Shown here in pieces: positions 36,649-48,997 of a stretch of DNA of 64,000 nt. The DNA comes from Verrucomicrobiia bacterium. GTDB taxonomy: Bacteria > Verrucomicrobiota > Verrucomicrobiia > Verrucomicrobiales > Akkermansiaceae. The position numbers and the translations under genes are program-made. Positions within the stretch are counted from its first letter, which is position 1. Each line of letters opens with the position of its first letter. Where the stretch lies: the NCBI GenBank assembly GCA_030432565.1, contig JAUIGV010000007.1:1-64000 (forward strand), written 5' to 3'. Below the pieces are notes generated by a model, which saw only the letters and a program-made list of their open reading frames with translations, did not search any database and was not told where the DNA came from.

Positions 36649-39297
36649 ATGAACCCACTGGCTGACCGCGTTTCCTCCGTTGAGTGCGAACTTTCTCAAC
36701 TCCAGGCCACTGCCAAACGATTGGCTGATACCGTCTCGGGCTTGAAAAAAGAAGTCATGAAGGAGGAGCTTGCCGATGCTCCTGCCCAAACCATCCCCCC
36801 CAAAGCGACACCTCCACCCTTGCCGAAAGAAATCCCCGCAAGCATCGCCCCCGAGCCAAGGGAGATTGCCATCGAAGAAATCGACATCAAGCCCCCGGTT
36901 CCGGCACGGGTCCGGGAAAAAACCGCAGGGCTGGAAATGCAACTCGGACGCGTTTGGTCCGTTCGCCTCGGTATCGTTCTTCTTACCACCGGTTTCGTAT
37001 TCCTCAGCCGATACACCTACGATGCCTTCATTCATAATCTCGGCCCCGGAATTCGCCTCACCCTAATGTATCTTCTTTCCTTCCTCCTCACCGGAGCCGG
37101 CCTTTTTTGCGAACGCTGGAAAGAGAACCTTAAGAACTATGGCCGCATCGTTGCCGCCGGAGGTCTCGCCGCCTTTTATTACTGCGGATTCGCGGCACAC
37201 AATGTCGAGGCGCTCAAAGTCATCGACAGTCCCGTGATCGCTTCGGTCGTCCTCACCATCAGCGCCGGAATCTTTTGCGCGATCTCTCTCTGGCGCGAAT
37301 CTCGTCTTATGCTGAGCACCAGCCTCGCACTCGCTTTCTACAGTGTATCGGTCAACCCCATCGGCTGGATGGCATGTTTTTCATCCGTTGTTTTGGCAGC
37401 CTTCGGCGTGGCCATGATGATTCGCCATCGCTGGATGGAAGTGGGATTTCTGGTATTGATTGGCAGCTACCTGTCCTTCATTTGGTGGCAATTTGCCATT
37501 GCCCAAAACACCAGTGAATCAACTCATTGGTTCCTCGTGGGATACTGGGTTTTATTTACGATCGCCGCCTGGGTCCCCCAGCGAGACATGAATGACAACA
37601 CTCATGTCCTCTTCAGCGGAATCAACAATAGCGCCTTCTTCCTGCTGTTCTCATCCCGCCCCGTGATCGGGCAATGGATGGAAAACCATTGGATCTTTTG
37701 CTTTGCTTTTGGAGGCGCCCTCCTCGCGATCTCAGCTTTGTCAAAAAACAACTATCCGGAACGCTCGCGTCTTGTCCACCTCGTGAAAGGGATCGGTCTC
37801 ATCACGCTTGGCTTGGCCCTTCTGCTGGATGGACATCAACTCTTCGTCGCCTTCCTCATCGAAGCCCTCGTCCTCATGGCCTTGAATTTGAAACATCCGC
37901 ACCATCTCACAAAATCAGTATCATGGATCGTGGGCATCTTGTCTTGTCTTACACTCTCCCACATCGAACTCTCCGGGGTCCATCCTATCATCTGGCTGTT
38001 CGCAGCCCTCGCGTGGCTCACCCTCGGCAACATCCATCGATGGACCGAGCGAAGAGAGATTGACGGAACCTTCCACCCGGGAGGGATCGGAGCTTCCATC
38101 ATCTCGCTTGCGCTACTCATCTTTGGCCTCATGGCAGATTGGGAAAAATCCGACCTTTCCCTGACCATCGCTCTCGCCGGAATGATCGCCACCGGTCTGG
38201 TCATCCTCAAACTTCCCCGACTTCACCTCTTCGACACCCTCTCGGTCTTCTCAGTCGCTGGATTCCTGGCTCTCGTGAACCTCCTCACGACACCCGGCGT
38301 CACCATCAATCTTCAATTGCTTGGCGCGGCCATTGCGCTCCTGAGCTCAATTCCTCCTGCAATCGCGTGCCGTTTCATCGATAAAAAAGAGATCTCACAA
38401 GGTCTTCACATTTATTCAGGCGGATTCCTGGGGCTCTCCCTTGCCTTCTTCTGGCAAGCTCTTGTCGCAAGCAACCTCCCCGAGCTGACTATCGTGGCCA
38501 TCGTCCTTGCGATCCCGGTCGCCGGAACCATAGTCGCCCGCTTCACCGGATTACTGGCCCATATTCTTGTTCCATTCCTGATGTATCTCTGCCTGCTCAA
38601 ATTGCTTCCGATTAGCGATGGCGCGCTCCTTCTCGGATTTTTCACGACGGCCGGACACTTTGCCCTCGCAAAATCCAGCCGGGAATTGGAACAGGACACA
38701 GTCATTGAATCCTGCCTGTTCGTCTTGGCAGCGCTCTTCTGGGGAGCTTTCCTGTCGCAACTTACATCCCCTGCCCTCCCTCTTACAATCACTGCGATCG
38801 CGCTTTTGCTCACCACCGGCTACTTCGGCAAACGCCTCGTCATTCCAATTGCCGCATCTTACTACGTCTCGGGGCTTGCTGCAGCCTTTTGGAACGGCTC
38901 CTCCTTTGAAATCTATCTCTGTCTCGCCCTAACGCTTACCCTTCACTTATACCGCGCCTTTAAGGAATCGACCGACAAGCTGCCATGGATCGCGGTTCCC
39001 TCCCTTCTCGCGCTTTGGACACAAATCACCATCGATGCAGACCCTCTGCCCTTTGCCGCAATCTGGGCTGCCAGCGGCACCATCATGCTCGTCACCGGGC
39101 TCTTCCTGAAAAGCCGCTGCTTCCGGCTCATCGGCCTGATCATTCTGGCCGCCAGCCTGGGGCACCTTATGTTAATCGACCTTGTCAAACTTGACCCTCT
39201 TCCACGGATTCTGAGCTTCATGACCCTCGGAGCCGGACTTCTTGGCCTCGGTTTTGTTTACAATCGCTGGCAAGATCGCTTGAAACAAATCCTTTAG
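36649..39297 (+). CDS. DUF2339 multi-pass membrane protein
   Basis: Starting at the ATG 36649-36651 the protein has 882 residues. The first 75 residues form a coiled coil (VECELSQLQATAKRLADTV) and a Pro-rich linker. GLEMQLGRVWSVRLGIVLL then starts a long series of more than 20 predicted membrane helices with short loops, the hallmark of DUF2339. The first helices carry the family's conserved FLSRYTYD. The function of this family is unknown; a channel or envelope role is assumed. The start at 36544 seen in a longer frame overlaps the divergent LysR gene. Confidence 0.88.
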   Translation: MNPLADRVSSVECELSQLQATAKRLADTVSGLKKEVMKEELADAPAQTIPPKATPPPLPKEIPASIAPEPREIAIEEIDIKPPVPARVREKTAGLEMQLGRVWSVRLGIVLLTTGFVFLSRYTYDAFIHNLGPGIRLTLMYLLSFLLTGAGLFCERWKENLKNYGRIVAAGGLAAFYYCGFAAHNVEALKVIDSPVIASVVLTISAGIFCAISLWRESRLMLSTSLALAFYSVSVNPIGWMACFSSVVLAAFGVAMMIRHRWMEVGFLVLIGSYLSFIWWQFAIAQNTSESTHWFLVGYWVLFTIAAWVPQRDMNDNTHVLFSGINNSAFFLLFSSRPVIGQWMENHWIFCFAFGGALLAISALSKNNYPERSRLVHLVKGIGLITLGLALLLDGHQLFVAFLIEALVLMALNLKHPHHLTKSVSWIVGILSCLTLSHIELSGVHPIIWLFAALAWLTLGNIHRWTERREIDGTFHPGGIGASIISLALLIFGLMADWEKSDLSLTIALAGMIATGLVILKLPRLHLFDTLSVFSVAGFLALVNLLTTPGVTINLQLLGAAIALLSSIPPAIACRFIDKKEISQGLHIYSGGFLGLSLAFFWQALVASNLPELTIVAIVLAIPVAGTIVARFTGLLAHILVPFLMYLCLLKLLPISDGALLLGFFTTAGHFALAKSSRELEQDTVIESCLFVLAALFWGAFLSQLTSPALPLTITAIALLLTTGYFGKRLVIPIAASYYVSGLAAAFWNGSSFEIYLCLALTLTLHLYRAFKESTDKLPWIAVPSLLALWTQITIDADPLPFAAIWAASGTIMLVTGLFLKSRCFRLIGLIILAASLGHLMLIDLVKLDPLPRILSFMTLGAGLLGLGFVYNRWQDRLKQIL

Positions 39298-39314
39298 CGG
39301 AAAAGATCCCTGCC

Positions 39315-39767
39315 ATGCGAGTTGTTCTGCAAAGAGTCAGTGAAGCTTCCGTCACGGTTGAGGGAGAGAAAATCTCGGAGATCGGAAACGGCTTCCTCAT
39401 CCTGCTTGGAATCGAGTCCGCCGACGATCAAAGCGATATCGATTGGTTGGTACGAAAAATCATCAACATGAGAATCTTCGACGATAAAGACGGAAAAATG
39501 AACCTTTCGCTTCAGGATAAAAATGGCGAAGCCCTCGTCGTCAGCCAATTCACCCTTCACGCCTCTACGAAAAAAGGAAACCGCCCCAGCTTCATCAAAG
39601 CCGCCCGTCCCGAACTCTCGGAACCGCTTTATGAATCATTCTGCGAAAGCTTCTCGCGAGAACTCGGGCGACAGGTTGGGAGAGGATCCTTCGGAGCCAT
39701 GATGAACGTCGCCCTCATCAACGACGGGCCCGTCACCATCAAAATGGACTCAAGGGCCCGCGAATAA
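39315..39767 (+). CDS. dtd: D-aminoacyl-tRNA deacylase
   Basis: A 150-residue Dtd that removes D-amino acids (and glycine from mischarged tRNA-Ala) from tRNAs. The N-terminus MRVVLQRVSEASVTV, the catalytic SQFTLHA (77-83) and FGAMMNVALINDGPVT with the cross-subunit GP element (138-139) are all intact. It begins 17 bases after the DUF2339 gene and ends one base before the convergent gene at 39769. Confidence 0.97.
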   Translation: MRVVLQRVSEASVTVEGEKISEIGNGFLILLGIESADDQSDIDWLVRKIINMRIFDDKDGKMNLSLQDKNGEALVVSQFTLHASTKKGNRPSFIKAARPELSEPLYESFCESFSRELGRQVGRGSFGAMMNVALINDGPVTIKMDSRARE

Positions 39768-39768
39768 C

Positions 39769-40779
39769 TCACTCCTTCAAGCGAACCGAGGTCCCGCAAT
39801 AGATACAGCGGAACCAGTGGAAAAGGAGCAACTGAATACTGGTTGGGAGGATGTATCCCAAAAGCGGGATGTGGTGGGCTTTGGGATTCCGCCGACAAGA
39901 CTTCTGCTGAAAGATTGGCTGCCCGCAAACCCGGCATTTTACGGGGCGCGCGAACAAAAAATACATCAACCCGAAAACTACAAAAGCCGCAGGCACTGCC
40001 GCAGACCAAATCACGAGCGGGTGATAATCTTTAAAGAGCAAAAGCGCTCCCCCCGCCAGGAATGAAAGCGGGAGCAAAAGAATCGTCAGCACACTTAGAA
40101 AAGCGCCAAACTTCACCCTTCCCGGCTGGGGATGCAGAACACCACGAATGTAGCCTCTCGAGTGCATTTTCTTACCGGCATTGATTTCCGGGGTAGCCGT
40201 CTTGCGAATATCGAAACCCGCATTCCGCTGCAAGGGTTCCACCTTCGCTCTTTCCGGCTCCGAAGTGGACTCCTGTGAAGCCTTGGTCACGCGAGAAGTC
40301 TTCGGAGCGATTTCGCGAACGGTCGCCTTAATCTCAGCAGGCTCCGTATTGATATTCCTAACCTCCTCAACATAGAGATCCCTCTCTTCAAGAAATTCGT
40401 CCATCACCGGGACATCACCAACTCCGATCTCATGCTTGAGAATGCTTTCCTTGCTCACCGGATAGGCTGACAAAACCTCAATCGGAACCAGCTCAACCAC
40501 CTCATCGAGCCGTGTCACCAGCGGAGGCCCCAATTCACCGAGCCGATTTCGGGCCCCCTCAATCCAACCAATCAGTTGATCCAGATCCGGTAGTTGCTCC
40601 ACCAGCTCGAGATGCGAATTCGCGTGCTCGATTTCCTCCAGCAAACTCCCCGGATCGCTTTGCGCAAGCACTGAACAAGTTTCGACACCAACCGCTCCGA
40701 GCAGTTCCGCCCCATCTTCGCTGATACCTTGAATTTCTAGTAAATCGCCCACCTGCTTGTCTCTGAAGAAAATAAACAC
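39769..40779 (-). CDS. Helix-hairpin-helix (DUF4332-like), two-helix membrane protein with zinc ribbon
   Basis: A 336-residue protein from a GTG at 40777-40779; a GTG at 40752 is an equally possible start. The N-terminal 90 residues look like paired helix-hairpin-helix motifs of the DUF4332 type (LLEIQGISEDGAELLGAVGV). A charged, low-complexity linker follows, then two membrane helices (about 225-275) and two Cys pairs, KCRVCGQPIF and FRCIYCGTSV, with an intervening Cys, forming a probable zinc ribbon. It lies between dtd (convergent) and valS, whose stop codon is 32 bases beyond its start region. The function is unknown. Confidence 0.7.
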   Translation of the reverse strand: MFIFFRDKQVGDLLEIQGISEDGAELLGAVGVETCSVLAQSDPGSLLEEIEHANSHLELVEQLPDLDQLIGWIEGARNRLGELGPPLVTRLDEVVELVPIEVLSAYPVSKESILKHEIGVGDVPVMDEFLEERDLYVEEVRNINTEPAEIKATVREIAPKTSRVTKASQESTSEPERAKVEPLQRNAGFDIRKTATPEINAGKKMHSRGYIRGVLHPQPGRVKFGAFLSVLTILLLPLSFLAGGALLLFKDYHPLVIWSAAVPAAFVVFGLMYFLFARPVKCRVCGQPIFQQKSCRRNPKAHHIPLLGYILPTSIQLLLFHWFRCIYCGTSVRLKE

Positions 40780-40811
40780 GATTCGAGCCGCGGCTCCAAC
40801 CTAAGTTTTGT

Positions 40812-43508
<2,697 letters not shown>

Positions 43509-43657
43509 CGCGCGGGATGAGTAGCCGACTCCCTCCCCCCAAGCAAGCACTACGGAGCCCGGACTTTGGTCCAAGCCCCCTCAACCCCGCCTGCTCCAGT
43601 CCAACATCTGGAAATCGCCCTTCTCATTTCCGTTCAAATTGGCATCCTCAAGACATC

Positions 43658-45388
43658 GTGCGATTCCTCCTTGTCCTTCTCTCCGCCCTCCCTCTCTCCG
43701 CCCAAACTCCCGCCCGAAACTACTTCTTTGGCGACTCCCTCTCCGATACAGGAAACATCGCCAGCATCCTCGGCACCCTCGGCCCCGGATATCCACACGG
43801 CAGTTTCACCAATGGCCCGACCTGGGTCAAATACTTCGATCCCAACGCCAAACTCCTGCTCGAGAGCCTTTCTGCAGAAAGCCAGTTTGTAGACCTTGAT
43901 GGCTCGGTCGACCTCTCGGCCGGCGGTGCCACCACCAGCACCGTCCTCAACCAACAAATCCAAACCCTTTTTCTCCCTGCCACCGTCGACTACAGCTCAA
44001 ATCCAAACGACCGCGCCTTTCTCTGGGCCGGAGGCAACGACTTCCTCCCGCTCTTTGAATCCGACACACCCCTCGATCCCGGCGGAGTCGCCACCACCAC
44101 AGCCAGCGCACTCGAAAACCTAACCAATTCGGTCGCCGCCCTCGATGCCTCCGGACTCCCCAACATTGCCATCATCTCCCAAACCAACCTTGGACTCTCT
44201 CCTCGTGGCGCCGGTCTTCGTGAACAAGGAGCCTCGATCATCAACTCCTTCAATTCCCGGCTCAAGGAAGACCTCCGCCATCTCCCTCTCTCCGCCAATC
44301 TCATCTGGATCGACTCCGACGCCTTCCTTAACGACGCCATTGCTAATCCCAACTCCTACAATTTCATCAACACCACCGATCCCATCGCCCCCCGGGCCTC
44401 CGCCGGAATCCCCTCCACCATCCCCGTCGAGGAACAATCCGGCTACCTCTTCTACGACGACATTCACCCCAGCACCGCTGCCCACGAGCAATTGGCCCGC
44501 TTCGTCGCCAACCACCTCGCCCTCTCGTCCGAAGCCTCCGATCTTTTTCTCGTCACCGATTCCGCCCTCGCTCTCGATGACAACTTCGGCTTTGAAAAGA
44601 CCAAGCTCACCGTCGGCCAGAGCGATTTCGCCTTCTCCGGTTTCTACTCCGAAAATGAAATCGGCCAAACCCGCCGCCAAACCACCGGCGTCAGATCCGA
44701 CCTCGATTATGCCCTGACCAACAAGCTCCTGATCGGCGGAGAATTTTTCTACGCAGACGGAGAGGCAGGCCGTTCCGAACTTCAATCGATGGGCTTCGGC
44801 ATCGACGCCGCCTATCGTGGCAACTTCAAAAACCGTCCCGGCCTCCAGTGGGAAACCGGCCTCGGAGCCGGTCTGAGCTGGGGACAAATGACCCGCGACT
44901 ACCAAATCGGCACCTTCGAAGCCGAGAGCGACCAGGAAGCCTCAGTCTTCACCGCCCACGCCGCCATCCGCAACATCGACTGGAAAATTGACTCCGTGCC
45001 CGCCCGATGGGAAGTCGGCCTCAAACAACGCTTCGTCCGCCTCAGCGAATCAGAAGAATCCGGTGCCACCAGCCTCAACCTCGGCTACGAAACCGAAACC
45101 CTCACCACCACCATCGCCAACATCGAACTCGGCTTCGCCCTCCGTCCCACCCTCGATCTCGAATTCGCTCTCAACCCTGTCCTCACCCACTCGGGCGGCG
45201 AAATCACCGCCAAACAAGTCGGTGGCCTCGCTACCTTCACCTCGGCCGACGACTCCGGTTACGACATCCACACCGCCCGGGCCTCCTTGATTTACCGCCC
45301 CGACGACTCCACCTCGATCTCAGCAGGAATCATCACCGGCCAAGACAATCTCTGGTCCGCCAACCTAGGCTTCGGCCTCCAATTCTAA
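43658..45388 (+). CDS. GDSL esterase/lipase autotransporter
   Basis: From a GTG at 43658 the protein has 576 residues and a signal peptide (MRFLLVLLSALPLSAQ). An SGNH/GDSL hydrolase passenger follows with the nucleophile Ser27 in FFGDSLSDTGN, the block III word WAGGNDF and the Asp-His pair in YDDIHPS. The last 250 residues alternate in short amphipathic strands and end LGFGLQF with a terminal Phe, as in a type V autotransporter beta-barrel. The layout matches EstA/ApeE-type surface esterases. An in-frame ATG at 43517 would put 47 unrelated residues before the signal peptide. Confidence 0.9.
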   Translation: MRFLLVLLSALPLSAQTPARNYFFGDSLSDTGNIASILGTLGPGYPHGSFTNGPTWVKYFDPNAKLLLESLSAESQFVDLDGSVDLSAGGATTSTVLNQQIQTLFLPATVDYSSNPNDRAFLWAGGNDFLPLFESDTPLDPGGVATTTASALENLTNSVAALDASGLPNIAIISQTNLGLSPRGAGLREQGASIINSFNSRLKEDLRHLPLSANLIWIDSDAFLNDAIANPNSYNFINTTDPIAPRASAGIPSTIPVEEQSGYLFYDDIHPSTAAHEQLARFVANHLALSSEASDLFLVTDSALALDDNFGFEKTKLTVGQSDFAFSGFYSENEIGQTRRQTTGVRSDLDYALTNKLLIGGEFFYADGEAGRSELQSMGFGIDAAYRGNFKNRPGLQWETGLGAGLSWGQMTRDYQIGTFEAESDQEASVFTAHAAIRNIDWKIDSVPARWEVGLKQRFVRLSESEESGATSLNLGYETETLTTTIANIELGFALRPTLDLEFALNPVLTHSGGEITAKQVGGLATFTSADDSGYDIHTARASLIYRPDDSTSISAGIITGQDNLWSANLGFGLQF

Positions 45389-45532
45389 GGACCACGCCCT
45401 GCTACGGATCAAAGCCACCCCCGGACAAGCTACCGCGGTTTTCCCTGAAAATCCGCCAAAACCCAACTTTCCCAAATTCCGTAGTTGGCTCCCTTGCCCC
45501 GAGAATTCTAAGGTTCCTTCACACAATCCAAA

Positions 45533-48500
45533 ATGGCCACTCAACAAAAACTCCTCGTCGCCAATCGTGGCGAAATCGCCATCCGCGTCTTCCGTGCCGC
45601 CACCGAACTGAACATCCCCACCGTCGCCATTTACGCCGAAGAGGACCGCTTCTCCCGCCATCGCTTTAAAGCCGACGAAGCCTACCAACTCGATGCCTCC
45701 AAAGGCCCCGTTGGCGCTTACCTCGACTACGAAGGCATCGTAGCCCTTGCCAAATCCAAAGGCGTCACTCTCATCCACCCCGGTTACGGATTTCTCTCGG
45801 AAAATGCCGACTTTGCCCGCGCCTGCGCCCGCGAAGGAATCACCTTTATCGGACCCTCCGCCGACCTTCTCGGCTCGATGGGCGACAAAACCGCGGCCCG
45901 TGCCCAGGCCATCGCCGCCAAGGTCCCGGTCCTCCCAGGCACCGATGACGCCATCTCGGATCCCGATCAGGCCCTCACCGTCGCGCACGAAGTCGGCTTC
46001 CCCCTCATCATCAAAGCGGCCTTCGGTGGTGGCGGTCGCGGCATGCGCATCGTCGAAAAACCCTCCGAACTCCAAGCCCGCCTAAAGGAAGCCCAGGAAG
46101 AAGCCCTAAACGCTTTTGGTAACGACGCTGTCTTCCTGGAGCGCTACATCAAGCGCGCCAAGCACATCGAAGTCCAAATCCTCGGCGACCAGCACGGCAA
46201 TGTCGTTCACCTTCACGAACGCGATTGCTCGGTCCAACGCCGATACCAAAAAGTTGTCGAGATCGCCCCCTCAATCGACCTCGAAGGAGACCTCCGCAAC
46301 GAACTCTGCCTCTCCGCCGCCAATCTCGCCAAGTCCATCGGCTACGACAATGCCGGCACCGTCGAGTTCCTCTATGACATGGATTCCAAGGAGTGGTTTT
46401 TCATCGAGATGAACCCCCGCATCCAGGTCGAGCACACCGTCACCGAGTGCGTCACCGGCATCGACCTCGTCCGATCACAAATCCTCGTGGCCCAGGGCAA
46501 AAAACTTCACGAACCTGAAATCGGCATCCCCGCGCAGGCGGACATTCCCTGCAACGGCTTCGCCATTCAGTGCCGGATCACCACCGAAGACCCCGAAAAA
46601 GGCTTTGCACCCGACTACGGTCGCATCACCAACTACCGTTCTGCCGCCGGGTTTGGCATCCGACTCGATTCCGGAAATGGCGACGCCGGAGCCGTAATCA
46701 CTCCGTATTACGACTCCATGCTCGTCAAGCTCACCGCCACCGGCCGTGACTTCGAGACCGCCTGCCAACGCATGGACCGCGCCCTCCGCGAATTCCGTAT
46801 CCGTGGCGTGAAAACAAACATCCCTTTCCTCGAAAACGTGATCGAGGATCCCACCTTCCGTGCGGGCGATGCCCACACCAAACTCATCGACTCCCAACCG
46901 AGTCTCTTCGAATTCGTCCCAAAACGCGACCGCGCCACCAAACTCCTCAACTACCTCTCCGACCTCACCGTCAACGGAAACCCCGGAGCCAAAAACTGGC
47001 GCCCCGCCAAACCCTTCGCCCAACCAAGAATCCCGAGTAGCTCGCCCGTCCGCGAAGCCACGGGGTCCCGGGAAATCCTTCTCGAACAAGGACCGGAAAA
47101 ATTTTCCGAATGGATCAAGCAGACCAAAAGACTGTTGGTCACCGACACCACGATGCGCGACGCCCACCAGTCGCTCATCGCCACCCGCATGCGCACCTTC
47201 GACATGCTCAACATCGCCGAAGCCTACGCCAAGCGCACTCCCGACCTCTTCTCGATGGAAATGTGGGGCGGCGCCACCTTCGACACCGCGATGCGTTTCC
47301 TCAAGGAGGACCCGTGGGACCGCCTCCGCGAACTCCGCGAGCGCATTCCCAATATTTGCTTCCAGATGCTCTTCCGCGGGTCGAATGCCGTCGGCTACTC
47401 CAACTATCCCGATAACGTCGTCGCCGGATTCGTGAAGCACGCTGCCGACTCCGGCATGGACATCTTCCGCATCTTCGACTCCCTCAACTACCTGCCCAAC
47501 ATGCAGGTCGCCATGGAAGCGGTCCGCGAGCACGGCAAGTCCGTCTGTGAAGCCGCCGTCTGCTACACCGGCGACATCACCAACCCCGACCGCGCCAAAT
47601 ATCCCCTGAAATACTACGTCGATAAGGCCAGGGAGTTGGAGAAGATGGGAGCCCATATTCTCTGCATCAAAGACATGGCCGGCCTCTGCCACCCCGCCGC
47701 CATCACCAAGCTCGTCTCAACACTCAAGGAAGAGGTCGGCATCCCGATTCACTTCCACACCCACGACACCTCGGGCCTCAACGCCGCCTCCATCATGTCG
47801 GCTGCCGACGCTGGCGTCGACATCGCCGACATGGCCCTCGCCTCGATGTCCGGATCAACTTCGCAACCCAACCTCAACTCGGTTTGCGCCGCCATGAAAG
47901 GCCACGAGCGTAATCCCGGTCTCGACGTTGAAACCCTCAACGAGTTTTCCGACTACTGGGAGGAAATCCTCACCCACTACGAGCCCTTCTACTCCGCTCC
48001 CCGCAGCGGCACTGCCGAAGTCTATCTCCACGAAATGCCCGGCGGCCAATACACCAACCTCAAGGAACAAGCCAACGGGATGGGCCTCGGCCACCGCTGG
48101 CAGGAGATCGCCCACACCTATGCCGATGTGAACCAACTCTTCGGCGACATCGTCAAGGTCACCCCGTCCTCCAAGGTGGTCGGTGATATGACGATGCTCC
48201 TCGTCACCCAAAACCTCAAAACCGAAGACCTCCTCAATGGCAGGTCCCCCAACCTCGACTTCCCGGAGTCCGTCATCGACATGCTCGCCGGAGGCCTCGG
48301 CCAACCCGACGGCGGCTGGCCCAAGGAGATTCAAAAACTAGTCCTCGGCGACAAGGTCCCGGTCACCGTGCGCCCGGGAGATCTTGCCCCCCCTTGCGAC
48401 CTCGAGGAAACCAAACAACAGGTCAGCGGGCAACTGGGCCGTCCCGCCAGCGACGATGATCTCTACAGCCATCTCATGTATCCCCAGGTCTTCGCCGACT

Positions 48501-48979
48501 ATCAGGAGTCACTGAAGAATTTCGACCGCCTCACCGTCCTGCCCACTCCCTCGTTCTTCTATGGCCTGCAAGTTGGCGAGGAAGTCCACGTCGACATCGG
48601 CCCCGGAAAAACCCTCTTCATCAAGCTGATCTCGATTGGCGAAGCCGATGGTGAAGGACGACGAACCCTCTTCTTCGAACTCAACGGCATGCCTCGCGAA
48701 ACCGTCGTCGTTGACAAGGCTCTCGGCAAAGAAGCTGTCGCCAACCTCAAAGGCGAACCCGGCAACCCCAAGCACATCAGCGCTCCGCTCCCGGGCATGA
48801 TCAGCGAAGTCGCCGTAAAAGCCGGCGACGAAGTGAAAGAAGGCGACAAGCTCGTTGTCATCGAAGCCATGAAAATGCTCACCACCGTCAGCGCCCCGGC
48901 AGATGGCACCGTGGGAGAAATCCTGCTGGCAAAAGGCAAGGCGGCGGATACCGGCGACCTTCTCGTAACCTTCTCCTAA
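45533..48979 (+). CDS. pyc: Pyruvate carboxylase
   Basis: A full-length 1,148-residue single-chain pyruvate carboxylase. The biotin carboxylase with ATP-grasp occupies about 1-455 (LLVANRGEIAIRVFRA, AFGGGGRGMRIV, EMNPRIQVEHTVTE). The carboxyltransferase TIM barrel starts near 535 (TDTTMRDAHQSLIATRMR), then the conserved PYC/allosteric region, and the biotinyl domain with Lys1114 in VIEAMKMLT. It makes oxaloacetate from pyruvate and bicarbonate, an anaplerotic reaction. The gene is strongly biased to C-ending codons, as often seen in highly expressed genes. Its leader (45389-45532) shows no recognised riboswitch. Confidence 0.97.
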   Translation: MATQQKLLVANRGEIAIRVFRAATELNIPTVAIYAEEDRFSRHRFKADEAYQLDASKGPVGAYLDYEGIVALAKSKGVTLIHPGYGFLSENADFARACAREGITFIGPSADLLGSMGDKTAARAQAIAAKVPVLPGTDDAISDPDQALTVAHEVGFPLIIKAAFGGGGRGMRIVEKPSELQARLKEAQEEALNAFGNDAVFLERYIKRAKHIEVQILGDQHGNVVHLHERDCSVQRRYQKVVEIAPSIDLEGDLRNELCLSAANLAKSIGYDNAGTVEFLYDMDSKEWFFIEMNPRIQVEHTVTECVTGIDLVRSQILVAQGKKLHEPEIGIPAQADIPCNGFAIQCRITTEDPEKGFAPDYGRITNYRSAAGFGIRLDSGNGDAGAVITPYYDSMLVKLTATGRDFETACQRMDRALREFRIRGVKTNIPFLENVIEDPTFRAGDAHTKLIDSQPSLFEFVPKRDRATKLLNYLSDLTVNGNPGAKNWRPAKPFAQPRIPSSSPVREATGSREILLEQGPEKFSEWIKQTKRLLVTDTTMRDAHQSLIATRMRTFDMLNIAEAYAKRTPDLFSMEMWGGATFDTAMRFLKEDPWDRLRELRERIPNICFQMLFRGSNAVGYSNYPDNVVAGFVKHAADSGMDIFRIFDSLNYLPNMQVAMEAVREHGKSVCEAAVCYTGDITNPDRAKYPLKYYVDKARELEKMGAHILCIKDMAGLCHPAAITKLVSTLKEEVGIPIHFHTHDTSGLNAASIMSAADAGVDIADMALASMSGSTSQPNLNSVCAAMKGHERNPGLDVETLNEFSDYWEEILTHYEPFYSAPRSGTAEVYLHEMPGGQYTNLKEQANGMGLGHRWQEIAHTYADVNQLFGDIVKVTPSSKVVGDMTMLLVTQNLKTEDLLNGRSPNLDFPESVIDMLAGGLGQPDGGWPKEIQKLVLGDKVPVTVRPGDLAPPCDLEETKQQVSGQLGRPASDDDLYSHLMYPQVFADYQESLKNFDRLTVLPTPSFFYGLQVGEEVHVDIGPGKTLFIKLISIGEADGEGRRTLFFELNGMPRETVVVDKALGKEAVANLKGEPGNPKHISAPLPGMISEVAVKAGDEVKEGDKLVVIEAMKMLTTVSAPADGTVGEILLAKGKAADTGDLLVTFS

Positions 48980-48997
48980 AATCCTCTGTATCCTCAA

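Noticed and set aside
40785-40796. 12-base palindrome gagccgcggctc between valS and the helix-hairpin-helix gene
   Set aside because: It has no loop or T-run, so it is not a convincing terminator, and single palindromes of this size are expected by chance in GC-rich DNA.
43517-43657. Upstream ATG start for the GDSL autotransporter
   Set aside because: It would place 47 unrelated residues before a good signal peptide that begins at the GTG at 43658.
44120-44905. 261-codon Gly/Val-rich minus-strand frame
   Set aside because: Shadow of the C-rich codons of the GDSL autotransporter gene; low-complexity composition.
45463-45488. Inverted repeat ccaact / agttgg in the pyc leader
   Set aside because: The stem is only 6 bp with a 14-base loop; too weak to call a regulatory element.
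46475-47692. 405-codon minus-strand frame inside pyc
   Set aside because: Antisense shadow of pyruvate carboxylase; low-complexity Gly/Val/Glu composition from GC-rich third positions.
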